DNA from: CAKRJP01 sp963589425
Lineage (GTDB): Bacteria; Bacillota; Clostridia; Lachnospirales; Lachnospiraceae
Assembly: GCA_963589425.1 (NCBI GenBank)
Contig: CAVAKZ010000004.1
Coordinates: 22,124 to 86,123, forward strand
DNA: 64,000 bases
Direction of reading: 5' to 3'
Part shown: positions 44,214 to 53,426 of the stretch, one piece after another
Position numbering within the stretch: position 1 is the first letter of the stretch
How the letters are laid out: every line of letters starts with the position of its first letter
The notes under the pieces: model-generated
Told to the model about the DNA's origin: nothing
Seen by the model: only the letters and a program-made list of their open reading frames with translations
The model's database searches: none
Position numbers and translations under genes: made by a program

Positions 44214-44420
44214 CTATTTTTTACGCTTTATGGGATCAAGAATATAAATCTTAACCGGTGAATAAAGCATTGCAACTACGATTAACAGAAATCCAATCAT
44301 ACATAAACTATTTGAGGCACTATTTAAGCCCACCATAATTATAACAAAAGCTATCATAATTACAATAAAAGCTATGGTAAGTCCCCCCTCTTTTGTTTTA
44401 AAAAATTTCTTTTCTTCCAT
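44214..44420 (-). CDS. Small two-helix membrane protein next to the permease
   Basis: 68 residues with two hydrophobic helices (~14-34 and ~39-58), a lysine-rich N-terminus (EEKKFFKTKEGG) and a basic end (DPIKRKK). AGGAGG lies upstream. It sits 21 bases after the permease and 32 bases before allC. Not recognised; it may be an accessory or stabilising partner of the permease. Confidence 0.6.
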   Translation of the reverse strand: MEEKKFFKTKEGGLTIAFIVIMIAFVIIMVGLNSASNSLCMIGFLLIVVAMLYSPVKIYILDPIKRKK

Positions 44421-44441
44421 TTTAGGATCTGCCTCCTATAT

Positions 44442-46052
44442 TTAGATACTAGCTACAAGGATCAAAACCACACCAATTACAATCGTTACCGGTACCGTAA
44501 TAGCCAGAAGTTTCTTCAGAACCTCGCCCTCACGGCCAAGGATGTTAGCCGTAGTAGTTCCAAGAATAATTTTACTCGGGCTTACCGCAGCACCAATGGC
44601 TCCACCTGCGGTCTGCGCACCTAATACTGCCGGAACACTCACCTTCAAGAGACTTGCAGTGGTTCTCTGGAAATCTCCAAAGAGAATATTGGAGCTCATA
44701 TTACTTCCAGTCATAAAGGTTCCAAGAAGTCCCACAAATGGTGCAAGGATCAGGTATGCCTTTCCAAGGACATTTGAGATCCCCTCAGCAAGCACTACCG
44801 TCTGACCAGTTCCACTCATAATTTTCGACATAATGACTAATCCAATTACCGCAATACCGGATGGCATGGTCATGGAAACAGATTTTACAAAAATACGTTT
44901 TACTCCGCCATCAGGGATCCATCCCTTGCTCTTATAATAAATAAGTCCTACGATGGCTGAGATAAACAAAAACATACTGGCATGGGTAAAGGGGGCAAAG
45001 GCCGAAAAGCTCTCCGTAGCAGCATTTACATAGCCATAGCCTGTAGAAGTTTCTGGGAAAGCCAAACCAAGGGAAAACTTTCCTAAGAAACTATTAATTG
45101 GTTTGACCAAAAGTACAATCAAAGTCAAGGCTGATAAAAGGAAATACGGAACAAAAGCCTGTACCAATGTCATATCTGGAACCGCTTCCTCTTCTTTCCT
45201 TCCTTGTGACTTTTTCTCCATAATAGGGCTGTCTGTAAGACTCCAGCTATCCTTGTACATCTTCATTCTACCCATAAGGAAGAGCACGATTAAAGCTAGA
45301 CAGGATGGAAGGAAGCAGGACAAGGTTGTATTTAACTGGCTAAGCAAGAGCTCCCCGCCTCCCTGGATGATGGTCAGGACAATTACCGCAGGAAGACCTT
45401 TTTTCACTGCCTTTCCTTTCCCATAGAACCAGCAGATAGCAAGTCCTGTAACAAAATCCCAGAACAAAAGGAAGAGGGCCGTCCAAAAAGCTGCCAGAAA
45501 ATATTCATCACTTCCTACGGAAAGCCCTGCAGACATTGCCAGAGAATCCCAGGCCGCCGCCAAGGTCCCAAAGGTATTTCCCCAGGACTGTCCTAAAAGC
45601 GGAATAATAACGGCCCACATAGGGGACACACCAATTCCAATTAAAAGAGGGGCTCCCACAGCTACTGGCACACCAAATCCTGTAATTCCCTGAAGGAAAC
45701 TAACAAAGATCCAGCCCATGGCCATGACCAGAAGAAGCTCATTGGGAAGTAATTTCCCCATGCCATTCCGGATTACCAAAAATGCCTTGGCCTCATCTCC
45801 CACTTGGTACATCAAAATAGCAGTCCATACAATAATTAAGATAATCAGGGCACTCCAAATTCCTTTGGCACTTTCTGAGGCAATCAACTTAATATCTGCC
45901 TTATAAACTGCCATACCGGTAACAATGGTAATCACCAGTCCTACTGCCGCAGCCTCTGTAGCTCCCCAATTAAACTTAATCATCAACACTAACAAAGCGA
46001 TGATTGGAAGGAAAGCCATGATCCACATAAAAAAGTTAACAGGTATATTCAT
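44442..46052 (-). CDS. L-lactate permease (LctP) family transporter in the allantoin operon
   Basis: 536 residues, 12-14 helices. MGWIFVSFLQGITGFGVPVAVGAP, WGNTFGTLAAAWDSLA, AFAPFTHASMFLF and TGSNMSSNILFGDFQ are LctP family patterns. LctP proteins move lactate or glycolate with protons. Between carbamate kinase and allC, its cargo is more likely a pathway acid; oxamate, the end product and a close analogue of lactate/pyruvate, or glyoxylate/glycolate are reasonable guesses. Family call firm, substrate inferred. Confidence 0.83.
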   Translation of the reverse strand: MNIPVNFFMWIMAFLPIIALLVLMIKFNWGATEAAAVGLVITIVTGMAVYKADIKLIASESAKGIWSALIILIIVWTAILMYQVGDEAKAFLVIRNGMGKLLPNELLLVMAMGWIFVSFLQGITGFGVPVAVGAPLLIGIGVSPMWAVIIPLLGQSWGNTFGTLAAAWDSLAMSAGLSVGSDEYFLAAFWTALFLLFWDFVTGLAICWFYGKGKAVKKGLPAVIVLTIIQGGGELLLSQLNTTLSCFLPSCLALIVLFLMGRMKMYKDSWSLTDSPIMEKKSQGRKEEEAVPDMTLVQAFVPYFLLSALTLIVLLVKPINSFLGKFSLGLAFPETSTGYGYVNAATESFSAFAPFTHASMFLFISAIVGLIYYKSKGWIPDGGVKRIFVKSVSMTMPSGIAVIGLVIMSKIMSGTGQTVVLAEGISNVLGKAYLILAPFVGLLGTFMTGSNMSSNILFGDFQRTTASLLKVSVPAVLGAQTAGGAIGAAVSPSKIILGTTTANILGREGEVLKKLLAITVPVTIVIGVVLILVASI

Positions 46053-46080
46053 AGTTCTTCAACTCCAACTATTTTATTTT

Positions 46081-47016
46081 TTACAGATGAATAAGAGTTC
46101 CGGTTTTTCCGGCAATTCCATCTGCTGCCTTCTCAAGCAAAGTAATCAAGGTAGTTCTACCCTCTCCAGATTTTGCAAAACGAATGGCTGCCTCCACCTT
46201 AGGAAGCATGGACCCCTTTGCAAACTGCTCTTCTTCAATATATTTTTCTGCCTGATCCACTGTAAGATCTGAAAGCCACTCTTGGTTTTCTTTCCCAAAA
46301 TTAATGGCCACCTTCTCTACTGCGGTAAGAATTACCAGAAAATCTGCTCCCAGTTCAGAAGCAAGGAGGCTACTGGCATTATCTTTGTCAATAACCGCAT
46401 TACAGCCTACTAATTTTCCATTCTCATTTACCACCGGAATTCCACCACCGCCGCAGGTAATCACAATATGACCGGCATTTACCAAACTCTTAATAGTCTC
46501 CAATTCCCGGATGCGTTTTGGCATTGGAGAAGCCACCACAATGCGATATCCTCTTCCTGCATCTTCCATACAGCGGATGCCCTTTGCTTCCAATTCCTCT
46601 GCCTCTTCCTTGGTAAGAAACCTTCCGATAGGCTTTGTAGGATTTTGAAAAGCAGGGTCCTCTTTATCCACTTCCACCTGGGACAAAATGGTTGATACTT
46701 TCCCATCAATATTTCGCTCATATAACTCATATTTAATGGCATTTTGAAGATCAATACCAATATAACCCTGACTCATAGCCACACTGGTAGGCAGGGGAAT
46801 CTGTTTGTATTTTGCATTGGTGATTGCCAGATTGTCCATGGCATTCTGAATCATTCCCACCTGAGGGCCATTGCCATGGGTTACAATAATATCTAGGCCC
46901 TGTTCAGCTAGATCCACAATGACTTTAGCAGTATTGGCCACTGCCTCTTTCTGCTCGTCAATGTCATTTCCAAGAGCATTTCCTCCCAGGGCAATTACAA
47001 CTTTCTTTTTCTCCAT
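46081..47016 (-). CDS. allK: Carbamate kinase AllK/ArcC
   Basis: 311 residues from the ATG at 47016 with AGGAG before it. It makes ATP from carbamoyl phosphate and ADP. Signature VIALGGNALG, ATP/carbamate loop THGNGPQVGMIQNAMDN, ITCGGGGIPVV, DKDNASSLLASELGAD and KGSMLPKVEAAIRF. It lies directly behind the FdrA-DUF1116 fusion, fitting the last, energy-conserving step of allantoin fermentation. Confidence 0.95.
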   Translation of the reverse strand: MEKKKVVIALGGNALGNDIDEQKEAVANTAKVIVDLAEQGLDIIVTHGNGPQVGMIQNAMDNLAITNAKYKQIPLPTSVAMSQGYIGIDLQNAIKYELYERNIDGKVSTILSQVEVDKEDPAFQNPTKPIGRFLTKEEAEELEAKGIRCMEDAGRGYRIVVASPMPKRIRELETIKSLVNAGHIVITCGGGGIPVVNENGKLVGCNAVIDKDNASSLLASELGADFLVILTAVEKVAINFGKENQEWLSDLTVDQAEKYIEEEQFAKGSMLPKVEAAIRFAKSGEGRTTLITLLEKAADGIAGKTGTLIHL

Positions 47017-47145
47017 GTTCGATCTCCTATGTGCAAATAAACTATCATATATAGGCATTTATATCTTTCTATAGCCTGAATGATATTTCTCCCGGGAACA
47101 AACTTTCCTATTCCCGGGAGTTATTGTTACATGGTTTTAAAATAA

Positions 47146-50100
47146 TTATTCCGCCTCATAACCAAGCTTCTTTGCATAAGCAACAATCGCTTTTTCGAAG
47201 CACTCGATCGGAGGATGTACAGTTCCTGCTCCAATCTGTCCTTTTCCTGCAACCTTATTTGCAATACCGGTATTGATGACAGGAGTAATTCCTTTTTCAA
47301 CTACCAATCTTGCATCGATTCCAAGGCAAATACCCTGGAAATTCCAAGTCGGAACAGTAAAGTTTGGATTACGATCAATCACAATCTCCATCATCTCATT
47401 ACTGGTGCGAAGAGCATCCTCATAGCCGCCGGCACCTACGAATCTTGTCACTGCCGGGGCTGCAATCATGGCCATACCACCTACACCGAAGGTCTCTGTA
47501 ATGGCAGAGTCACCCATATCCGGGCAAGCATCCTCTGCATCATAGCCTGTAAAATACAGACCCTGTGGAGTATTAACCGGTCCGGTAAACCACTCATCTC
47601 CCATGCCCGCAATCCGGATACCAAACTCGTAACCGTTACGGCACATAGCAGTAACGATGGTTCCGTCTGTATCTTTTCTAGCATCATCCATAACTGCCTT
47701 GCCGGTTGCCATCATGATATTCAAGAAGAACTGGTCGGTATCTGCCAGGAACTTAATCACGTCATAGCGGTCCTTCTCTTCCATATCCATAGCAGTGATA
47801 GCCGGAGCCACTTCTTTCAAGAAGGCCAAGGATGCTGCAATATTTCTCTGGTGGAACTCATCTCCCATGGCAATAGCTTTAGCGATTAAGGGATTTAAGG
47901 CCAGGCCATTTTCCATTCCACGAAGCACCCTTCCAAGAGTCGGGCCAAGAACATCTCTCATCCAACGAAGTCTGTTTACTACTTCTTCATCATAAGCACC
48001 GAAACGAAGCACCTTTCCGATGCCTTCATTCATGGTACAGTAAGCCTTGTTTCCGCCAGTCTCATTTTCTACTACGAAAACTGCCATGTTCGGAGAAGTA
48101 ATACCACCCATAGGACCTACTGCATTGCAGTGGTGGCAGGGGATAAATTCAATCTCTCCACGAGACAACATCTCTCTTGCTTCCTCTTCTGTATCAGCCC
48201 ACTCCTCAAACATAACAGCTCCCACGCAGGATCCCTGCATTGGATCTGGCATATTCTCATAAGCTACCGGCGGACCTGCATGGAGAATTACCTTGCCATT
48301 ATTTCTAGCAAACTCTGGAATCACTTCCTTGGCACGGACATTGTCCTTTAATACCGGCTGAGAAGCCACAATCTTTGCTGTTACTTCCTGGTTCCAAAGG
48401 TCGATCTGGTCATAATTTCTAAGAAAATTCAAAGTCTTGATAAGTTTTACATTTCCTCCAGCCGGCGGTGCCCAGTCATACTGAACCACTTGACAACCAA
48501 ACTGCTCTACAACTTCCGCAAAACTCTTAAGTCCAATGTTAATAATTCTTGGCTTCTCTGAAAGAAGAGCCTTAAGCTTAGCTGATGGCTCATGTTTCTC
48601 ACAAGCTACCGTCTCTTTCTTTCTGATTTCTTTTACCGGTTCCTCAAAGTCTCTTCCGATGGCGCGAATTGCTGTACGGCAAGCCAATTTATTATTCTCA
48701 CAAACGATAACGCCTGCGTCTTTTAATTTATTTACTGCCTGGTCATATCCTTGGTAATCGCTTCTAGTTCCGCAAACGGTAGCCACAAAGAATACTTTTC
48801 TTCCCTGGGCATCTGCCTTTGCCTGAAGTTCTTTGATTGTAGGAATCAAGGAGCCAGCCATATCTTCATGAGAGCCATATCCTAACATAATATCAAGAAG
48901 AACCACTCCTGTAGACGGGTCATCTACAGCCTCCTGCATACACTCAATACGCTTTGCAGGATCGATCATAGGATGGGGCTTTCCCTGGGTGTAGGCGTCA
49001 TCTCCCAAATCCACTACTACGTTTCCTTCCAGCTGAAGCATATATCCTTCAATATCCTCCGGGGGAACCTTGCAGTTCATGGCATCCTTAATCAGCATAG
49101 CAGCCTCATTTGCCAAAGTTCCTCCTGAATAGTAAGCCTTAATGGTTTTCTTATCTTCTGCCTTGTAAAATTCGGAAGCATCTACATCAACAGTAGCTTC
49201 AGGAACTTCGGTTCCACGAGCCAGGCTTACTGCAAGACGAGCTGCCTCATCCAAAGTATAAGCATGATAGAATCCCTCTTCATGATAGTCTGGTTTTTCT
49301 CCTACAAAGAGGGTTACAACTGGCTTACTAAAATTAGAAAGTCTTGCAGAAATTTGATCTCTTACTTCCTTTGCCGGCGGTTTCGAAACGATTAACAGCA
49401 CCTTTACGGTGTCGTCATCTTCCATAGCATCGATCATATCCATCATGGTAATTCCACCAATCTTGGCATTAAGGTCTCTTCCGCCAATACCAATGGCATT
49501 GGTAACACCCTCTCCAAGTCTGTCGATAATGGTAGTTACTTCCTGAATACCAGTTCCAGAAGCTCCAATGATTCCAATAGAACCTGGAGTTACTTTATTT
49601 GTAAATGCAATAGGCACACCTTGTATGATTCCAGTACCGCAGTCAGGTCCCATAAGAGCCAGGCCTTTTTCATGAGCCTTTTCTTTTAAGGCTTTCTCAT
49701 CTTCAATAGTAACATTATCACTAAACATAAACACGTTAAGGCCTTGGTCCAAAGCACGGTCAGCTTCAAGAGCTGCATAGGCTCCGGGAATGGAAATAAC
49801 AGCCAAATTTGCATCCGGCATTTTCTTAAGGGCTTTATCCCAGGATTTCACACTCTCAGCGCCTTTTTTCCCTTCAGAGGCAGTTGCCTGTTTCTTAAGA
49901 AACTCCTCAACTTTCTCCATAACAGATTCCACTACAGCTTCCTCTGCCACATCTGCTACCACCACCATATCGTTGGCACTTGCTTCCAGCAATTCCTCTG
50001 TGTCAAGTCCGCTGCTTTTGAAAATATCTTTGTTGGCTGGAGTCGCCATCATAACCTGAATCTTGTTTACTCCCTCCAAAGAGGAAAGCTCATTTGTCAA

Positions 50101-50157
50101 AAGCATCAGTACTACAGAATCCTGATAACTTCCCTTTTTCACCACTGTCTTTAACAT
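47146..50157 (-). CDS. allFG: Fused FdrA-DUF1116 protein (AllF-AllG), oxamate carbamoyltransferase subunits
   Basis: 1003 residues from the ATG at 50157 (GAAAGGAGC upstream). Residues 1-~535 match FdrA: VKKGSYQDSVVLML, PDANLAVISIPGAYAALEA, MGPDCGTGIIQG, the CoA-ligase-like GIIGASGTGIQEVTTIIDRL and DLGDDAYTQGKPHPMIDP. Residues ~537-1003 match DUF1116/YlbE: NIGLKSF, ILHAGPPVAYENMPDPMQG, CHHCNAVGPMGGITSP, GIDARLVVEKGITPVI. In E. coli these are separate proteins (555 and 419 residues, from memory) that with YlbF (DUF2877) form oxamate carbamoyltransferase, turning oxalurate and phosphate into oxamate and carbamoyl phosphate. The DUF2877 partner begins at 63762. Confidence 0.88.
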   Translation of the reverse strand: MLKTVVKKGSYQDSVVLMLLTNELSSLEGVNKIQVMMATPANKDIFKSSGLDTEELLEASANDMVVVADVAEEAVVESVMEKVEEFLKKQATASEGKKGAESVKSWDKALKKMPDANLAVISIPGAYAALEADRALDQGLNVFMFSDNVTIEDEKALKEKAHEKGLALMGPDCGTGIIQGVPIAFTNKVTPGSIGIIGASGTGIQEVTTIIDRLGEGVTNAIGIGGRDLNAKIGGITMMDMIDAMEDDDTVKVLLIVSKPPAKEVRDQISARLSNFSKPVVTLFVGEKPDYHEEGFYHAYTLDEAARLAVSLARGTEVPEATVDVDASEFYKAEDKKTIKAYYSGGTLANEAAMLIKDAMNCKVPPEDIEGYMLQLEGNVVVDLGDDAYTQGKPHPMIDPAKRIECMQEAVDDPSTGVVLLDIMLGYGSHEDMAGSLIPTIKELQAKADAQGRKVFFVATVCGTRSDYQGYDQAVNKLKDAGVIVCENNKLACRTAIRAIGRDFEEPVKEIRKKETVACEKHEPSAKLKALLSEKPRIINIGLKSFAEVVEQFGCQVVQYDWAPPAGGNVKLIKTLNFLRNYDQIDLWNQEVTAKIVASQPVLKDNVRAKEVIPEFARNNGKVILHAGPPVAYENMPDPMQGSCVGAVMFEEWADTEEEAREMLSRGEIEFIPCHHCNAVGPMGGITSPNMAVFVVENETGGNKAYCTMNEGIGKVLRFGAYDEEVVNRLRWMRDVLGPTLGRVLRGMENGLALNPLIAKAIAMGDEFHQRNIAASLAFLKEVAPAITAMDMEEKDRYDVIKFLADTDQFFLNIMMATGKAVMDDARKDTDGTIVTAMCRNGYEFGIRIAGMGDEWFTGPVNTPQGLYFTGYDAEDACPDMGDSAITETFGVGGMAMIAAPAVTRFVGAGGYEDALRTSNEMMEIVIDRNPNFTVPTWNFQGICLGIDARLVVEKGITPVINTGIANKVAGKGQIGAGTVHPPIECFEKAIVAYAKKLGYEAE

Positions 50158-50240
50158 ACTTGGTGTGCTCCTTTCTTCTTCCTTTTCTTCTCTACTTACA
50201 CCTGGCAGCATTCCATTTGTCCACGAAATGTTTTATACCA

Positions 50241-51293
50241 CTAATCAGCAAAACGGTTCTTGTGATCATATCGATCAAAGTGAATGGCATCACTCTTTAG
50301 ATAATCTACGATTTCATCTACCACTTCAATACCGCCTTCTTCGTAAGTTTTCTCTTTTCTAATTACTGCACGCTGTCCCGGCCAATAAACCTGGTCAAAT
50401 CCCGGTGCCGGCTTCATAGCATTTAATTCATCGCAGGACTTGGACATATTTTTCATAAATTGCTCTGCACCACAGAATTTCTCCGGATCCATAACAATAA
50501 TCATCTGTCCAAGCTCTCTGCCCTTAGAACAATCATAATACATGGAACTTACATGTTTGCCAAAAGGCACTCCAAGAAGGATACCTGAAAATACATCTAC
50601 CATCATCATAAGGCCGTATCCTTTTGCCCCTGCAATCGGAACTAATGCATTTACCTCATGAGGATCTGTAACGGTACGTCCTTCTTCGTCTACCGCCCAT
50701 CCTTCCGGAATCTTTGCTCCCTGAGATCTCTTGTCTAAAATCTTGCCCCAGGCCTGCACGGTAGTTGCCATATCAAATACCACCGTCTTTCCGTCTTCTG
50801 CCGGGGCAGCAAAGGAAATCGGGTTAGTTCCATAATATGGTTCCGTTCCGCCATAAGGCACTGCCATAGGATCGGACTGGCAGAATGTAATGGCCAACAG
50901 TCCCTGCTTTGCGCACATTTCTGAATAATAACCGATGGCTCCGGTGTGTGATACATTTGCCATACCAACAACTGCCACTCCGTTCTCCTTTGCCATCTCA
51001 ATTGCCTTCTCCGTAGCCTTAGTAGCTACCCAGTAGCCAATACCATTGTCCCCATCCATAATACCGGAACAAGGTCCCGTCTGTTTCCAGGTAATATTGG
51101 GTTCATGGGTAATACCACTCTTGTAAATACGTTCGCTGTAATATTCCACACGAACTGCTCCATGAGAAGCATAGCCTCTCTCATGAGCCCAGGTAAGAAC
51201 CTCCGCAGTCTGCTCTGCATGGTCTTCTCTAAGCCCCGCCTGAATCATCTTATTTTTCATCAAATCTTTTAATTCTTGTCTTTGTAATCTCAT
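50241..51293 (-). CDS. allD: Ureidoglycolate dehydrogenase AllD
   Basis: 350 residues from the ATG at 51293 (AAGGAGATAAG upstream). LDH2/malate dehydrogenase-like oxidoreductase: THGxx-type ERGYASHGAVRVEYY, MANVSHTGAIGYYSEMCA with the catalytic histidine, PYYGTNPISFAAP, and GAKGYGLMMMVDVFSGIL. It oxidises (S)-ureidoglycolate to oxalurate with NAD. Length equals E. coli AllD. Second gene after allE. Confidence 0.93.
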   Translation of the reverse strand: MRLQRQELKDLMKNKMIQAGLREDHAEQTAEVLTWAHERGYASHGAVRVEYYSERIYKSGITHEPNITWKQTGPCSGIMDGDNGIGYWVATKATEKAIEMAKENGVAVVGMANVSHTGAIGYYSEMCAKQGLLAITFCQSDPMAVPYGGTEPYYGTNPISFAAPAEDGKTVVFDMATTVQAWGKILDKRSQGAKIPEGWAVDEEGRTVTDPHEVNALVPIAGAKGYGLMMMVDVFSGILLGVPFGKHVSSMYYDCSKGRELGQMIIVMDPEKFCGAEQFMKNMSKSCDELNAMKPAPGFDQVYWPGQRAVIRKEKTYEEGGIEVVDEIVDYLKSDAIHFDRYDHKNRFAD

Positions 51294-51349
51294 ATGCTTA
51301 TCTCCTTTTTCAGAAATACATTCCAGATGTTGCACACCAAAAAGCTATT

Positions 51350-52138
51350 TTATAAAATCACATCTCTGTTGCAATCCTTAGAATAAATGTAAACCAGTTC
51401 CTCATCTTTACCTACTGCGTAGCAAGCTTGCGGGCAATAAGCATCCAAGAACATATAGTCTCCCTTTTTCACCGGAATCCAATCATCATCCACACGGTAC
51501 ATTCCCTTTCCACTAAGAAAATACATTCCATGCTCCTGAATATGGGTCTCAATATATCCATGAGAAGCTCCCAATTTAAACTTCAAAATGTGCATATTCA
51601 TATCAAAGCCAAGATCCTTTGCAGATGGAAGAAGATCCTTGCTGTGACAATTAGTCATTCCTTCATACTCCATGTAGTCCATGTCATTAACATTATTCAC
51701 AATAGTATGTGCCTCATAACCTGCCAAGGCCTCATATCTGCGTCTGTAAACATACAGCTTGGCATCCTCATTAGACTTACTTACAAATGTAATATTGTTA
51801 CCTGCCGGCGAATAAATATATCCACCTTCTGTAAGGTCTGCCTCTGTGTCATCATTCTTCACATGAACTTCACCTTCCACAACGTACAAGAAAGACTCGA
51901 TACCTTCCCCACCGATACCTGTATTCTTTCCTCCCTCGTGGACCGTTACAAAATAGTCTGCAAAGGAAGCTCCCATCGCAGGAGATCCTAAAATCGTAAC
52001 ATCGCATCCTTCATATCCCGGAACCACATTCTTAACAAGTCCATCTGGTTCCAAAATCACATAATTGTCCTTTTTCACAACACTGCGAGTGTCTAGAAGT
52101 GCCTCACGATATCCTGTTTGACCATTCAAATAACTCAT
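51350..52138 (-). CDS. allE: (S)-ureidoglycine aminohydrolase AllE
   Basis: 262 residues from the ATG at 52138 with AGAGAGGATAT upstream. Bicupin with two beta barrels; MSYLNGQTGYREALLDTRS is the family start. The C-terminal cupin has metal ligands in HGYIETHIQEHGMYFLSGKG (E, H, H) and a late YCPQACYAVG. It deaminates ureidoglycine to ureidoglycolate. First gene of the long operon. Confidence 0.93.
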   Translation of the reverse strand: MSYLNGQTGYREALLDTRSVVKKDNYVILEPDGLVKNVVPGYEGCDVTILGSPAMGASFADYFVTVHEGGKNTGIGGEGIESFLYVVEGEVHVKNDDTEADLTEGGYIYSPAGNNITFVSKSNEDAKLYVYRRRYEALAGYEAHTIVNNVNDMDYMEYEGMTNCHSKDLLPSAKDLGFDMNMHILKFKLGASHGYIETHIQEHGMYFLSGKGMYRVDDDWIPVKKGDYMFLDAYCPQACYAVGKDEELVYIYSKDCNRDVIL

Positions 52139-52224
52139 GAAAAATATCCTCTCTTTCTCTGCAAAATTTATTTTATCAGTTTTTGTGGTTTTCGTAAATA
52201 GGTCGACCACATTTTTATAGTTGT

Positions 52225-52254
52225 ATAATAAACCAGTTTTTAATTATTTTTCAA
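52225..52254 (-). promoter_or_regulatory. Promoter of the allE operon
   Basis: TTGAAA (52254-52249), 18-base spacer, TATTAT (52230-52225), minus strand. The operator-like repeats at 52233-52279 cover the -35 and spacer. Confidence 0.6.
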
Positions 52255-52279
52255 CTGGCATTTTCAACAAATCAACCGG
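52233..52279. promoter_or_regulatory. Candidate operator of the allE operon
   Basis: CCAGTT (52233-52238) and AACTGG (52253-52258) form an inverted pair; a third half-site AACCGG (52274-52279) lies exactly 21 bases further. Read on the minus strand, CCAGTTGAAAA includes the -35 TTGAAA. The same CCRGTTGAAAA arrangement sits on the promoter at 59208-59240. Confidence 0.55.
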
Positions 52280-52340
52280 ATTTTTTTCAGCAATTTTTCT
52301 TTGATTTTCTCCGTAATTATAGTAATTTAAGCAGTTTTAT

Positions 52341-52349
52341 GCTATAATT
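52341..52349 (+). promoter_or_regulatory. Extended -10 promoter of the alpha/beta-hydrolase gene
   Basis: TGCTATAAT on the plus strand (TGnTATAAT) ~100 bases before the gene, with no clear -35; divergent from the allE promoter. Confidence 0.55.
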
Positions 52350-52450
52350 ACACCATCTTACAAGAGATCCACCTTGTGAATATAATTAAAAATTATTTGC
52401 ATATTATCAACCACTTTTTATATGATGATTTTTCAAGAGGAGTTTCATTG

Positions 52451-53290
52451 ATGTTAGAGAAAAATATAGAAACAATAGAGTCAGAGGCTTTCAAGAAATC
52501 AGCCACAATTTACAAAGACTCCCAAACAGAAACAAAGGCTGTAATTTTATACTTTCACGGGGGAGGTTTACTTTACGGCAACAGAGATGATCTGCCCATG
52601 ATTCACTTAGAAACTTTTACCCAAGCAGGATTTATTATAATAGCCTTCGACTATCCCCTAGCTCCTGCAGCCAAGCTTAATACCATCCTTTTTGATATCA
52701 TAGATTCCATCAACTGGTATCTAAAAAAAGATGACGCTAATACCATCCCCTACTTTCTTTGGGGCCGTTCCTCCGGAGCTTATCTATGCCTTTTAGCAGC
52801 CACTAGCAAGAAATTAAACAGAAACCCTGCTGGGGTTCTCTCCTATTATGGATACGGATTTTTATGCGATAACTGGTACCAGGAACCAAGCAGCTTTTAC
52901 AAGGCCCTTCCCCCTGTTCTAGAAACCTGCTTATCTGGAACGCCCAACAAAATCCACTGCAACGGAGACCTGGATACCCACTACAGCATCTACGTCTACG
53001 CAAGACAAACAGGAAAATGGAAGGATCTAATCTACGAGGGCCGGGAAAAATACTTCCTACTAGACTATTCCCTTCGGGCAAAGAATAACTTCCCCTGCCC
53101 CCTATTTTGCGCCCACAGCACCGGAGACACCGACGTCCCCTTCCAAGAATTTCTAGCCCTATGCAATCGCTACACCCCCAAGCGATTCATAGCCTCCACA
53201 AAAGAACACGATTTCGACCGAGACACCAAAAATCCCCAAACCAAACACTTACTCGAAGAAAGCATCAATTTCCTCACAAGCTGCCTCTAA
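52451..53290 (+). CDS. Alpha/beta-hydrolase (esterase/lipase HGGG family)
   Basis: 279 residues from the ATG at 52451, which has AAGAGGAG eight bases before it; a GTG at 52376 in the same frame lacks such a site. Oxyanion-hole motif YFHGGGLLYG, nucleophile elbow GRSSGAY with the serine, an acid in the STGDTDVPF stretch and a final histidine in TKEHDFD give a complete triad. Substrate unknown. It is the only plus-strand gene of the inner locus and is divergent from allE, so it may share control with the allantoin genes. Confidence 0.8.
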   Translation: MLEKNIETIESEAFKKSATIYKDSQTETKAVILYFHGGGLLYGNRDDLPMIHLETFTQAGFIIIAFDYPLAPAAKLNTILFDIIDSINWYLKKDDANTIPYFLWGRSSGAYLCLLAATSKKLNRNPAGVLSYYGYGFLCDNWYQEPSSFYKALPPVLETCLSGTPNKIHCNGDLDTHYSIYVYARQTGKWKDLIYEGREKYFLLDYSLRAKNNFPCPLFCAHSTGDTDVPFQEFLALCNRYTPKRFIASTKEHDFDRDTKNPQTKHLLEESINFLTSCL

Positions 53291-53293
53291 GCC

Positions 53294-53332
53294 AAAAACG
53301 GGCCAGGTGCAAAAGCACCCCACCCGTTTTTT
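53294..53332. terminator. Bidirectional terminator between convergent genes
   Basis: AAAACGGG with CCCGTTTT around an inner GGTGC-AAAA-GCACC hairpin, with T runs on both strands. Ends the plus-strand hydrolase gene and the minus-strand NCS1/allantoinase unit. Confidence 0.88.
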
Positions 53333-53426
53333 CGTTTGCTATTTTCAGAAAATTGCGAAAGAGAATAACCAAGCTGGATTGCGCACAATCCATGAAGCAA
53401 CCTTCCTTTCGCACCCTTCCTAAAAA

